A stretch of DNA of 64,000 nt from NCBI GenBank assembly GCA_004352715.1, contig SCFE01000017.1:587441-651440 (forward strand), written 5' to 3'. A program made the position numbers and the translations under genes. Under the pieces are notes generated by a model, which was not told the DNA's origin, did no database searches, and saw only the letters and a program-made list of their open reading frames with translations. This document shows positions 22,366 through 34,430 of the stretch, one piece after another (within the stretch, counting starts at the first letter, position 1; each line of letters opens with the position of its first letter). The DNA comes from Hofstenia miamia (lineage: Eukaryota; Xenacoelomorpha; Acoela).

Positions 22366-22878
22366 GCTTAAGATCCAGCAACAATTTGAGAGACACTGCA
22401 CTATGTCTGAGGCAACAATGAGCCCCTTAACAGTTGGCAGCCCAAATCATGGTCACTTTGCATTATTGCTACATACATGTGTAGGGAATAACATCTTTTC
22501 ATTCAATCATCTCATTTCATACATGCACTTAATAACAACACATTGCAAATATAATATGCTGTTGGCAAATGTGAATGTATGGTAATTAAGTGCCTTTTGT
22601 TTTATTATTTATTTACATGAGTTGAGATAACAGATCTCTGAGCTAAATTGTTTATTTGAGCTAGAAATTAATACTTGAGACACACAATTAGCACCTTGGT
22701 GAGTAAGGATGGCTTCATGGATATGGCTTCAGTGTGAGGATATGTGAATTTGTTGCTGCTGGAAGTCTATTCTCAGTGGATAGTTTCTGTTTTTCTTTAG
22801 TGAATCAGTGAACCACCAATGTTCTCTTTTTTGCTAGAATGTGGGTCACTCTCTACAATGGTAGCCTCTACAACCCTT
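22366..22878 (+). repeat. leader sequence of element B, first copy (truncated)
   Basis: Non-coding leader after the LTR. It shares GACACACAATTAGCACC and neighbouring sequence with 23915-24350, 33976-34430 and, more weakly, 40000-40560. It breaks off at about 22878, where inverted accessory-ORF sequence begins. Confidence 0.6.
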
Positions 22879-22879
22879 G

Positions 22880-23914
22880 TTAACCTTTGAGTTTCTCAGG
22901 ACTGCTGGAGTAGCCAGAGCTCACCTGTGATTCTACAGTATTTTTTCCAGGGGTTACAGCAGATTTTGTGTTACAATTGAGAGCTCTAATTTCCTCAAAA
23001 AAATACTTGCAAAAGTCTTTGTGATTTTGTATTTCTAGTGATTTTTGTATGGTGGAGAGAAGACTTTCTACTGAATAGTGATAGGACTGAGATGGAGATG
23101 ATATTGAAATTGCAGGCCATGTATTGTCTGCTGGGCAATCTGCTTTTATTTTCATATAGAACTGACTTAATTTAAAGTGTTGATTGATTGGCTGTATGTA
23201 AAATACACATGAATGTCTGTGATGGAAGGTGGGGCCTGTTTCTCAGCAATGATTTTATATGATTGTGCCTATAAGAGAATGTTGATAGCAAGGCATTTGT
23301 TGACCATGAGACAGTGATGTGGGCATATTCTATGTTGAAAAAGATTTGAAATAAGTGTGGCAGTAGAATTTCTGTAGTTGTGTAAGCCCAGGATGATAAA
23401 GCTTTGAGGTTTAATGTAGAATCTTGCCAACATCAAATTTAATTTAATTTAGGCTTTTGCTTGACATAATTCTGGTTTAATCTTTATTCAATGTATGACA
23501 GACTCCAAATCCTCTCTCTCTTCACAAGAGTTAACTGTTTAACTTAATTAATATAGCATTAGCTACACTTAATGCCTCATATAACTACTGTTCATTTAGA
23601 TCAAGAGTGATAGATGGTGCAATGGGTATCAACCTGACCTGTAGCAATGCATTAGAGGAATAAAGAAGTTGTCTAAGCTCAGTTCCAACCCATAGATTTG
23701 GGATCTGATGAAGTTGGTGTTATCTTAGGTTTGAAGGATTATTATGAAACAGATTTTGTTTGCTTTAGCAAGACAGTAAGCAAATGAGAGTTTGTCCATT
23801 AGTTTAGAATCTGTAAGTTCTTCATTCATTAGAAAATAGATAATTAGAATATTTTCAAGTGATAAGTTTATTTGTGGTTGTAGCACCAGATTATCTTTAT
23901 AAGTTATAAGTTTA
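22880..23914 (-). pseudogene. inverted fragment of the accessory ORF inside the leader of B
   Basis: The minus-strand open piece 23155-22880 begins KIKADCPADNTWPAISISSP and aligns with B 30141-30290 in the plus sense (KADHSLETEWPTINIHSP), including YHYSVESLLSTIQ against YH-stop-SIERILAELR. Together with 21180-21880 it looks like one minus-strand copy split by the B LTR and leader. The part above 23160 is not aligned with confidence. Confidence 0.55.
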
Positions 23915-24350
23915 TAATTAAACTTGAGACACACAATTAGCACCCTGGCTGGTAAGGATGGATTCTACTGATTCGGCTTTGGCAAGATGCCATGTAAATT
24001 GGTCACTAGCTAGAATGCCTTCTTGGAAATGGTATTGATACTTTTTTCTACAGTGAAATTGGCAAACTACCAATCTTCATCTGTTTTGTTAGAGTACAGG
24101 CTGTTCTCAGCAATGGTTATTCTTTGCAATATTGTACCACTCAAGCTGCTAGATTTGTCCCACAATTCTACATGGTGACCCTGACATGATACAGAACTGT
24201 TCTAGTGTTTTCTTATTGTATTTGGCTTTGTTTTTCTACTGGGTGTCAGTCAGCTGGGATGGATTTCCCCTGATCTATTTCACCACCCATTGATGTACAA
24301 CTTTACCTCATATGTAATTCTACATTTTCAATTCTGTGATCTGATGCCAT
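23915..24350 (+). repeat. leader sequence of element B, second copy
   Basis: Repeats the start of the leader (AAACTTGAGACACACAATTA, GCACCCTGGCTGGTAAGG) and runs into the gag region. Close to 34255-34430. Confidence 0.65.
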
Positions 24351-24589
24351 TATCAAGCCTTGATTCTATTCTTACCCATTCTTAGTGCTGTTTAGGCATT
24401 GTCTCATTATTTTAGAATTTGGAATGATTGTTTTACCTATGCCTTGCTACCATCTGTCAGTTGCCTTTTATTTCTCCTATACAGTTGGATGCTTCTCCTA
24501 CTTTATTGGAATTAGTTTTGGAACCTTTTTCTCTTACTTTACTTTTACTATTCTTGTTCTTATGGATATGGATTTTTCTATTTCTTGTA

Positions 24590-25480
24590 ATGGGACTCCC
24601 ACTCAGGGTTTCCCCTGTGTGAGCACTGGCAGCTTGGACGCTGCCCCCCTAGATTTAATTCTGTTGTTGGTTTACCTACTTCAACCCCTACCAAACCTGT
24701 TTCTGCTATGTCTACACCCTCCGAAGTTTTTCTGCAAGAGACTCCTACTCCTGCTACCTTGTTGAACCCATTTATTTCATACAAGCCATTGTCACCTCCT
24801 CCAGAGTTACCAACAACCAAATTCAATCAGCTTTGAGAAGCTCTTTCAGAGCAGATCTCTCAGCACTGCTTCTGTGAAGCCCGCCTTGATGCATTGCAAG
24901 TAGAGCTACAACAACAAGCCACTGAAGCTTGGCAACATGAGAGACACTTGCTTGACTTGATCTCAGCATTAGAGATGCAAATTCAGGAATCAACCCCATG
25001 TTCTCCACTGATCTCATCAGGAGAGCCTGAGTATGTAACCCATGCCTTTTTGGACAATGTTCTTGATGCTCTCTCTGAAAAGTTTTCACATATTATATCA
25101 CAAACATTTTCTGCTCACTTTTCTCATGCTCTGCCAGCACCTACAACGTTCCCAGTGATTCCACCATTTGGTACCCCCATTACCTCTTTTACATTTGGAG
25201 GCCCTACATTTACTCAGTCTACTCTCTCTTAAGACTCAACACTAACCACCATAGCTATGCCAGGCTCTTGTACCATGAGCACAACTGTAGTGCCCTCAGC
25301 ACCCATTAGTGTCACAGTTACTCCAACTGCTACAATTGCTCCACCTCCTCCTCTGAGTAACCCTATCAGGTCTACAACAACTCATGGACCATGCTTTACC
25401 CAGTCTATTCTGCCCACAGAAGCATCAGGAAGTGAATCAGCAAATCTTTTCAATCAGGACTCAGTGTTGCCCAAGTTCAG
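24590..25480 (+). pseudogene. gag: gag N-terminal region of element B
   Basis: Pieces open in two frames. A Pro/Thr-rich start (FLQETPTPATLLNPF, SPPPELPTTKFNQL) is followed by a short coiled coil (LQVELQQQATEAWQHERHLL, LLDLISALEMQIQ) and a long Pro/Thr/Ser-rich stretch (APISVTVTPTATIAPPPPLS). It ends at SVLPKF, matching the ILPKF/ILPNF start of capsid in A and C, then joins protease sequence directly. Capsid and nucleocapsid are therefore absent. Stops at 25230 and 25566 break the frame. Confidence 0.65.
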
Positions 25481-25499
25481 GGAACACTATTTTGCTGAA

Positions 25500-25720
25500 G
25501 GGTCAAATAAACAAGCTCAAATTATGTATTCATCAAGAATGCTTCCTAGTGGACCTCATTGTAGTTGATACCTGCAATCAGCCTGGTGGCCAATTTCCTT
25601 GAGAAGAATGCCTGTGTGATAGATTACAGAACTAACACAATCTCAATCTGTGAAAATGAGCCTCAGGAAGAGCTTCTGTTTGCAACCAAGAAATCTTACT
25701 AATGTTAACCAACAACATTG
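25500..25720 (+). pseudogene. retroviral-type protease remnant of element B
   Basis: FLVDLIVVDTC corresponds to the active-site region, with the D-T-G motif reading DTC. The following frame gives NACVIDYRTNTISI, the typical end of Ty3-type protease (N-x-C-V-I-D-Y-R). Frameshifted and inactive. Confidence 0.6.
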
Positions 25721-26079
25721 TTGTGGAACCTTGGCACTGGTGACAAGTTGCCGTCACTATGAACTCTCCTTATGAGGGTGATGTCATGATTTCAGGACAA
25801 AGGGGAAGACGCCTTTGTGGTCTACATCTTTCTCCAGACCTCTGTCATGTCTCCTGTGGCAAGACTTATGTTACTGTGCTCAAAGTTCTGTATGATTGAT
25901 CTGAATGGATCCAACCAAGCTATCTATCATCACAACTCTGGTGTGACTCAAACTTAAAGCAGCCACCTGTTTACCTGTTCTAACTGCAATTCATGATCTG
26001 GTGAACCCAGTGATCCAGTCCAGATCCCAGTCATAAATGAGAAGACTCATGGGTACCTGAGTCCACAAGAACATGACGT

Positions 26080-28840
26080 GCTATCTGCTCTTTTGTGCCA
26101 GCCCCATGATGTGTTCAATTATGGATCTATTATTGTTGGTAAGGCTGTTGGGGAGCACCACACTATTGAAACCAAGAGTGTTTGCCCCATTCAGTTGCCA
26201 GTTCAAAGAGTACCTGAGAATTTATGAGCAGAATATGAACAAATCCTCAGTGATCTCATTGAGAGCAAGATCATTCAGAAAAGCAACAGCCTGTATGTGG
26301 CACCTATGGTATTTATCCACCAAGGCAAGAATACTGCCTTTGTGTTGACTTTCAATGATTGAATGATATCACCATCAAAGATGCGTATCCATTACCTCAC
26401 ATTGAGGATCTTCTATATGATGTCAGCAAGTACAGTTTGTTCTCTTGCTTAGATCTCTGTAAAGCCTATTGGAAGATACCTATGAAGCCTGCCAACATCC
26501 TGAAAACTGATTTTATCACGCCATATGGCCTTTTTGAGTGGAAATACATGGCATTCAGGCTTTGTAATGCTCCAGCTACTTTTCAGTGTTACATCACATG
26601 TGTACTATGGAATGGGGCCAATGTTCTCAAACCAGGGATCACAGCGTATATGGATGATATCCTCATTGCTGGACACACATTCTCTGATCATTTAGATAAG
26701 TTGGGTCACACTCTTAAGATCTTGTACAACTCTGGACTCTGGGTCAATGGAAATAAGTGTTCACTCATTTTGCCACATGTTACATTCTTGGGAAGGGTGA
26801 TCAAACCTGGAAAGATCTTGATAAAAAATGACATGAAAGACCATCTCAATCACAATGAGACTCCATGCTCTCACAAGGACGTCCAACAGTAGATGGGCTT
26901 TCTAAATTACTATGGCTCATTCATTCCTGAACTAGCCAACTGAACTGAACACATATCAAATTTGCTCTGAAAGAACACAGAGTTCTGTTGGACCTGGGCC
27001 AAACAAGAGGATCTGGATTCCATGAAATATTAACTAAGACAGATCCCAAGTTTGATTACCCCTGACTACACCAAGGAGTTTATAGTCGACTGCAATGTGA
27101 GCTCCTTTGCCATCAGTGGTGTATTAAGCCAGATTATCAACAGTCAGGGTCCCCAAGTGCAGTACTTTAGCCAGAAGCTCTGAAGTGCTGAGCTAAATTA
27201 TGGAGCAACAAAATCCGAGATGCTAGCCCTTGTCAAGAGTCTGAAGAAGTTTCATTTCTTTGTTTTAGGTCGTCAGTTTGTTGTTTGCACCAATAACTCC
27301 ATGCTAGCATGGCTCAAAATGTTTTTGGGGGACAAATCAAACATCATTGCCCAATGGTTAGAATATTTAAACAACTTGACCTTTATGAGAGGGACCTGAG
27401 GAAGCCGCCTGGTGAGAAGACTCCTTTTGGGTTTATCCCAGCATGTGACTACGAGCTCCTTCCTGACATTAATGCTGATTGGAATGGGAAAGTGATCCTC
27501 CCCATTATGGTGAAGGAGGAGATATCAGAGAAGGAAATCACTGTCCATCAGTTACACAATAAGATCTTATTGGAAATCATCTACAAAGTAAACAACCCTA
27601 ATAGCACTGTAAGTGATGTCACCAAAAGGTATTTCCAACATTACCACTGGAATGTCACTGACACTAGACTTCTTTATGTGCACAGCCAAACAACTGTCTG
27701 GCAATTCCAGATTACTTTAAGAGGGATCTTGTCCAGAAGATTCATGAATGCAGTCACCTCAGAATTATCCAGACCAAGTGAACCTTCAATGCCCATTACG
27801 TTACCATATGTATAAGAGCTACTGTTCAAGATGTAATAGACAAGTGTGAAGCATGCCTGCTTCAGGGAGCCAGACACTTTCCAGAACAGAGAGCCAAGCT
27901 CCACAGTTGGGTCACTGAAAGAACTAATGAAGTAGTCCATATGGACATAGAGAAATTGTTGAGGGATGAAGAGGGATTCCAGTATGTTTTGGTCTTGATA
28001 GACCATTTCACTAAATATGCAAGACTCATTCTGATTGACAACACTACAGCCAAAGTCATCAGAGAAAAGATTGATGGCCACCCTTATGAAAGAACTAGAA
28101 ATAGTGCACGACTTCACTACCACATACCATCCACAATCAAATGGTGTCATTGAGCAACACTGTCATTAAGTTGATCTGAGTAGACTTAGCCCACACTGCC
28201 AGCAGAAATTTGAGACATGTAATAGAGGCAGTAGAGTTCTTCTGCAACACCGCCATTCACTCTACCTCCAAAGTGAGCCCTTTTAAGGCTATGTTTGGCC
28301 ACTATCCATAATGTTCCCAGATTACAACAAACTGACCTTGAAGAATTTTGTGAATTGGATGCTACAGGAATTTCAGGAAATGCATCTCTCTATCTGCTGG
28401 AACACCAACCAGTCAGTTATTTGCCAGAAAAGGAACTTCAATAAGAAATTGCATGGCAAACCACACAAGCAAGTAGATTCTGTCTTTGCTTACTTTCCCC
28501 ATCAGATTACTGATGCCAATCAAGTATGAAAGCTTGCCACCAATTGGCAAGGTCATTTTACTATAACAAAAGTTGTTCTAGATCACCACTGGTACTTACT
28601 AGATAATGGTAAAGTTGCCCATTTTCAGCAACTTAGGAGAACTATTAAAGATATACATAATGTAGTCATCAACAGTAATAATGAGTTTTCCCTCATTGAT
28701 GATGGTGTAAATGAGATTGAATATTATGATAACCTCACCAAATGTGAGGAAGACGACCTTACACAGGTTGAGTATGATAGTAACCTTGGTAGTAGTAGCA
28801 ACACTATAGCTACTTGTGTTTTGCCTAAATGAAAAGCTAG
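26080..28840 (+). pseudogene. pol: pol (RT - RNase H - integrase) of element B
   Basis: RT from about 26150: DAYPLPHIEDLLYDV, FSCLDLCKAYWKIPM, ITPYGLFEWKYMAFRLCN and the catalytic AYMDDILIAG at about 26645, all clear Ty3/gypsy signatures in one open piece (26359-26892). Next MGFLNYYGSFIPELAN, then RNase H (EFIVDCNVSSFAISGVLSQI, EMLALVKSLKKFHFFVLGR) at about 27070-27300. Integrase follows from about 27550: ACLLQ zinc-binding remnant, VVHMDIEKLLRDEEGFQ with the first catalytic Asp, and YVLVLIDHFTKYARLI. The GPY/F-like end (WQGHFTITKVVLDHHWYLLD, KVAHFQQLRR) is at 28540-28640. Many stops, mostly TGA, at positions where relatives suggest Arg CGA. Confidence 0.88.
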
Positions 28841-31747
28841 AAACCAGAGATATTTAGATCATTTAAATACCCAGGATTGGGACCTTAATCTTATATCTTT
28901 GTTTAGTAACCATGAAAAGATCAGAAAATCACCCACCAGCCAGACGCCATGTGCGACAATGGATGAACCTGCAAGATGAGATGAATCAAACAACAAGACT
29001 GAGATGAGTAGATGAAAGCACCATATGAAATCTAGATCACCCAGCAGAAGACACCAGTAGTAGCAGCCACCACTATGAGGAGAGACAACTCTCTCCTTGG
29101 AAGCAGACTTCCCATGACTATGCTCAGAGACAACTCTTGGAGCAGGAGCAGACCTTGGACAACTACGTATGGAGACAACTCTCCAAGGAGCTTAGAGTGC
29201 CTTTTGCCCAACTCACTAACATAACCCCATTCCAAGTTGACTCAAAACCCCCTCCTAGTCCTGGTCCCTCCTCCCATGATTCAACTAGCCATGGATCCTG
29301 AAAAGCAGAGGAACAAAAAGTGAAGACATCTAATGTTGCAGATGAGATTCTACATCCATAATTCATCACTACACAAAAGGCAGTTTATTTAGTTCATTAC
29401 AATCTATCAGAGGAGACTAGAAAGAGGCTGTGATGGACTTTTAACACCAAAGATTTAACTTGTTCCATTGACGTCATTCCCTTTATTATTGATGTGGAGC
29501 GTAGGCCCAAGATTAACACTATTATCTGCTATGACTCCAAGATGCTAGCTTGCATGGCGCAGCCCTATTGGCAAAGCACCATCCACACTATGTTTGACAA
29601 AGACTTCAACCTGTCCCACCTGCGCTAACTTTTAAACAGCAAGGAGAAAATCAAGAAATTCAAGTGTGTCAACATCGACTTCAACAATCTGTTAACTGTC
29701 TACTTCTTTTGTGTAAATGAGATAACTCACCTGCAGATTGACTTGCTAAGGTGGAGAAGATATGCTTAGTCATGTTTTTAAAGGAGGAGTACCAAGATAC
29801 CATCCTGGACAAAGTTGAGAAAACTTACACTTCCACACAGAGAAGTTTACAGTCTTATACAGCAGTTCATACAGGCCCATGAGTATGTATAACACTCATG
29901 TAATTTCAGCCACAAAGATTATCTACACAGACCTGCTCATGTGCAAAAAGATCCCCATGCACTGTCTTGTGGTTGACACTTGTCTAATCATCAACACATG
30001 CATTCAGGCCCAAACTCTGGAGTTGATTACCATCAGCTCACCCAGCCTCTCTACCATATCAGATCTCCAAGTAAGCTTCACTTTTTCACAAAGCACAGCC
30101 ATGCTGCAAGAAATCGACAAAGTATGGGAAACCTAAAAGCAGATCACAGTCTGGAAACTGAGTGGCCTACAATCAACATTCACAGCCCGACTTCACAGTA
30201 TCATTGATCCATTGAGAGAATCTTAGCTGAGTTACGCCTATCACATGATACACAAGACCGCCAAAACTTTTCTGAAAAGTTATTCTCTGAGAAATTTGCG
30301 CCAGCAATCCAATCACGTGGAGCTATGTGGGTTCTAGCCGCCTTTCTTACTGTCAATCCTCAAATTCAGCTGCCTCTGGATAAACCAACTCAAGAAAAAC
30401 TCACGAACAGTGTCCTCATGAAATCGCCATTGGTCCCACTGCCTGGAAAGTGAAAAATTTGCTGCTCCACTCATGTTTGTTGCCTGCTTCTCCAGGGAAA
30501 TCAAAAAAAGCTGTGGAATGTTTTGAGAAGTTTTACACTAGCTTCATTGGATCCAGTGGACCCCTCAGTCATCTGCCACCACAAATGATCATGAACCATT
30601 TAGGAGTCACCTTTTCAGACTTAAACATCTTTTTGTATATGCTCAAGAAATATATGTGGGGAGCCACCACTGAGACTAAATTTCCTTTGCTCAACTCAGA
30701 ATACACGCCCCAGTGCACCAGCTGGCTCATGTGCCACAAGTATGGCTCTATCAAGCAATTCCTTGAGCTTGTTGGCCATTATGACGTCCAGTCATGCACA
30801 GAGAATTTGTTCAACCTGGAGTGCCTTAACTACACAGAGTACAGATACAGCCACCTCATGAAGATGCAGTGACAAGCCACCAAGGATGGCAAGATCAGAG
30901 ATCAGCCCTATCACTGTCTTGGGACAGACAATGAAGACACCAGAGTAATTCTACCATGAGGAAGAGCTTTTATCCTCATCATCAATAGAAGTATTGCCTG
31001 TGACTAAAGCCTTGATTGAAGCTGTCAACTTAGAGAAATTTTCTAGAACCACAGTCCCACCAAAGCTCATGCCAGCTTGGTCCATCACTGATAATGAAAG
31101 AATTCTAACTATTGAGCACCACCCTGACGAATTCACTGAGAAACCAGCTATTGTCAATAGAGTTGTCAAGCCTAATAGTGACAACAACATATTAGGTCTT
31201 ATGAAATGGTGTATTACTGAGATGCTTACCAAAGAAGAGCTGGTCCTCCTACTATGGCAAGGACAACTCTCCCTGGATGTACAGTGCACCACAGCCTGCC
31301 TACACCTAACTCCTCCTCAGATTGAAAACTTATGAAGCCACAGACTCTGCAGTGCTTTTTGGGAATCCATTTGAGAAGCCAAGATCAACTATCCTGTCAC
31401 TATCAGAACTGCCTCCCTCCAGTGCAAGTCAAGTTTTGCCCAACTGGAAGACAACATTGAGAAGAACAATCTCCTCTGTATTCCGCCTTCTTGTCTGATG
31501 ATGCTGCTGATCCTGCCATCCTGGAGTGTCCGCCATGCAAGAAAAAAGGTTTCCCCCACATTGCTTGCATCAATTATGTGTCAACTGACACTAAGATCAA
31601 TAAGGCGATGCAAATGAAAGAGTATAATGAAACCCATAATGCACTGTTGGAAGGTGAAAATCTTGAACAAGTATATATCAATGGGAAGCTAACAATAAAA
31701 GACATCTTTCAAAAAGGGCAGCCCATTTCTACCCAACTGGAAAAGAT

Positions 31748-32868
31748 TGTAGCATCATCCACATAAAATCTCAAATAAGCTGCAAAACATTGAGCAGAGG
31801 GGATTAAAGTCAAAGAAAGATGATTAAAAAATATTGTAATCAAATCAATTAGAATTATTTAAGATTTATTTGTATCATGCAACTAAGAAACAATATGTGT
31901 CAAAAAAGAGATATTTGTATCTGTCAATAAAAATACTTTTTGACTAAATGACGCTTTCATTATTTTCAGCTGCCATCTTGGCAGAAGTTCAAATTTGAAT
32001 CAACAGGTACTTCTTTTGGAAATACTATAAATACATTTAAAACCATTGTAAGAGTTTGATAAAGAATTTTACTTGGAATTCTTATTTTGTTTCATATTAA
32101 CAGTTTGATTATTTAATACGATGTCAAGCTAATTGAGTGGTGTTTAGTAGTGGTCTGGATACATCACAGGGAATGATTCTAGGGTCTCTGTGCCAGATCA
32201 TGAAAGTGCACATAGGTTAGGTATAGGGGTTTTCTCTTGATTATCCAACTAGCATTTCATTACTGCATGTATTGAAATAATTAATTGTCAACAAACAGTT
32301 GGATGACCAAAGCCTAGGAATTATGTTAATATTGTTTTAGATCCAAATTTATGACCTATAATCAGCTGATAAAGTGACAATACATGTAGTAAACTATAAA
32401 TGTAGGTTAGGGAGTTGTTCAAATCAAATATATTTAATTAAGCCAATATATTATCAGTAATGGCTACATGTAACAATTAATGAGCAACTAGTAACAATTC
32501 AGGTTGCAAATAGATATAACACTTTCACAAAATAGAGTTTAAGTTGTGCTGTGCCTTGAGTATGCTCTGAGCTAAAGTAGGGTACACATAAACTGTATTG
32601 ATTGAGCCGAGATGTGGCACTCAACCATGGGATGGAATAGTGGAACTGGATGTGGAGATTTGCTTTGGGCAGATGCCCATTAGGAAATCACTACACTTTC
32701 TGCATGGCTTTGTCACCTAAATAGAATGGTTAATTCTAGGTTACATAAGCTAACAGAAGCGACAAGTCAAGCAGTGTGCAACAAGTAAATCCTTACCCAC
32801 AATAACATGCCTAATGTCATACAGTAACATTAGATGAACAGTGATAATGCCTGGTAGAGGATGTTACA
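31748..32868 (+). mobile_element. solo LTR (1121 bp) inserted in the accessory ORF of B
   Basis: Starts TGTAGCATCATCC, ends GGATGTTACA, flanked by AGAT at 31744-31747 and 32869-32872. Element D runs straight through the matching position (QLEKI of B joins the KIHEKIA ... DLMWIN stretch of D), which confirms insertion. Same orientation as the host element. Confidence 0.88.
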
Positions 32869-33391
32869 AGATCCACAGGACCATCAACTCCCTTGATCCT
32901 CACGTTGTAATTTTGTTCCTGGCAGGAGGTGATCTCATGTGGACAAATAAAGCTGAGACAATCACCTGATACTATGATGTTACAAAGCACATTGAAATAA
33001 TTACCATGGTATGCACCAGCATCACTGATCCCAAAGAAATGACACTACAGCAGCTGAATGAGTACTGTTCACTCTTCATTGATCACACCACACATATGGG
33101 ATCCTGTTTTTCTTCATTTTTACCCTGATACAAAAATCAGTGCTGAAGATGTGCACACCTCTGACATGGATGCCCCAATGACACTTCTCATTGCCCTCAA
33201 GGGCCTCTGGCTGTATGAACGTTTTTATGATACATTCACTAGGAGATTGAATGCATTACAACACAATTGTCCCATTAGTTCTAGGCTACTGGAGCTCATG
33301 TATTTTAGGCTATGGAGTGAAACTGTCACTCAATGAGAGGCACTTATGCAAGTAACTTGGCGACCACAGTACACAGAGGTTTCATCCTGGG

Positions 33392-33583
33392 ATGATGTGC
33401 TGGCCAAGGAAATGGTTGAAGAAGCCCAAAAGCTGTTGTGTGGTCCTACTGTCCAACTGTTACTGTAAACTTAACCATGGTACACAGAGGTTTCATCCTG
33501 GGATGATGTGCTGGCCAAGGAAATGGTTGAAGAAGCCCAAAAGCTGTTGTGTGGTCCTACTGTCCAACTGTTACTGTAAACTT
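33392..33583 (+). repeat. 104-bp direct repeat near the end of the accessory ORF of B
   Basis: The block GGTTTCATCCTGGGATGATG ... TGTCCAACTGTTACTGTAAACTTA occurs at about 33379-33472 and again at about 33489-33582, nearly identical, as a local tandem duplication. It gives two identical WPRKWLKKPKSCCVVLL stretches in a non-genic frame. Confidence 0.8.
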
Positions 33584-33605
33584 ACCATGCATTTATTGGG
33601 GGGCG

Positions 33606-33975
33606 TTTAGAATTTTTCAGGGCCTCTTATTTCTTTTATTTTTATTTATTGGCACTCTCTTCAATTAATTCAGTGCTATTACCATCATTTATTTAGTGAT
33701 TTTTATTAATTTTCAGTGTTTTGAACTTAGTTTTCAAATTTATTGTAATTGTCAACTTGATTCAAGAGTACATGTCATTGCTCATTTAATTTGTGATGGA
33801 AAAAGTGAATTTTGTAAAACTTTAAATATTTACCTTTTCTCTGTATAAATTAGGGAACTTATTGTAATCATTGTCAAAATAAATCTCATTCTCACTGGAT
33901 AACATTTGCTTTTTTATCCCTTATTATACCTCTAACCTTTTTTAGTATTGGTATTAATATGATAATAAACTTGTA
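33606..33975 (+). repeat. 3' LTR of element B
   Basis: Follows the polypurine tract TTGGGGGGCG (33596-33605). Shares CAGGGCC, GGCACTCT, CATTGCTCATTTAATTTG and the ATAATAAACTTG end with 21966-22365. Confidence 0.65.
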
Positions 33976-34430
33976 AGATCCAGTGATAATGTGGGAGGAA
34001 CGCTGCTGTCCCTGGGGTGATAACTTGCTCCTTGATAGATGTGAGCCCATATTGTGGTCACTTTAGTGCTATGTGTAGGCATAGGAAATAAAATAACTTC
34101 ACTCTCAATCAATCTTACATGCACATAACATCACACTATGCAAATATATTATGCTGTTGGCATATGCAAATACATGGTAATTACACATTATTACTATTTT
34201 ATTACATGAGCTGAGATAACAAGAACAATGAGCTAAATTTGTTTTATTGAGCTAGAAATTAAACTTGAGACACACAATTAGCACCCTGGCTGGTAAGGAT
34301 GGATTCTAATGATTTGGCTACCAATCTTCATCTGTTTTGTTAAAGTACAGGCTGCTCTCAGCAATGTTAATTCTTTGCAACCTTGTACTGCTCAAGCTGC
34401 TAGACGCGCCCTGTAATTCTACATTAATGA
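33976..34430 (+). repeat. leader copy downstream of the B 3' LTR
   Basis: AAGATCCAGTGATAATG and the GACACACAATTAGCACC block repeat the B leader here, so the 3' LTR of B is followed by the beginning of another internal region. It is cut at about 34430 by fragment E. Confidence 0.65.

Larger units (their letters stand above)
29330..33594 (+). pseudogene. unidentified accessory ORF of element B (pol to 3' PPT)
   Basis: Longest copy of the unknown accessory protein, about 1050 codons once the 1121-bp solo LTR is set aside, broken by stops and frameshifts. Recognisable blocks in order: VIPFIIDVERRPKINTIICY (29474), TEWPTINIHSP (30159), LYMLKKYMWGATTETKFPLL (30634), AVNLEKF and TDNERILTIEHHPDEF (31020-31135), KWCITEMLTKEELV (31206), INGKLTIKDIFQKG (31679), then after the LTR the DLMW/YYDV block and DMDAPMTLLIALKGLWLY (33165). 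The 31.4-31.6 kb part has a Cys-rich CPPCKKKGFPHIAC stretch that might bind zinc, but its spacing does not fit a family I know. Ends 11 bp before the polypurine tract. Function unknown; not Env-like. Confidence 0.72.
21966..33975 (+). mobile_element. Ty3/gypsy-type LTR retrotransposon B (degenerate)
   Basis: LTR-like ends at about 21966-22365 and 33606-33975 share GGGCC(C)(A/T)TAT..., GGCACTCT, TGCTCATTTAATTTG and an AATAAA/CTTG-type end. Inside are gag N-terminus, protease, RT, RNase H, integrase, accessory ORF and a G-rich polypurine tract (TTGGGGGGCG) just before the 3' LTR. A solo LTR of another family interrupts the accessory ORF. The leader holds an inverted accessory-ORF fragment. Capsid is missing. 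No gene is intact. Confidence 0.8.

Noticed and set aside
24385-24765. 126-codon frame that looks like a membrane protein
   Set aside because: Leu/Phe-rich reading of the pyrimidine-rich leader and gag start of B; the Pro/Thr-rich frame matches gag composition better.
28900-33594. Accessory ORF as a retroviral-type envelope gene
   Set aside because: No signal peptide, cleavage site or C-terminal membrane anchor is visible in any of the three copies.
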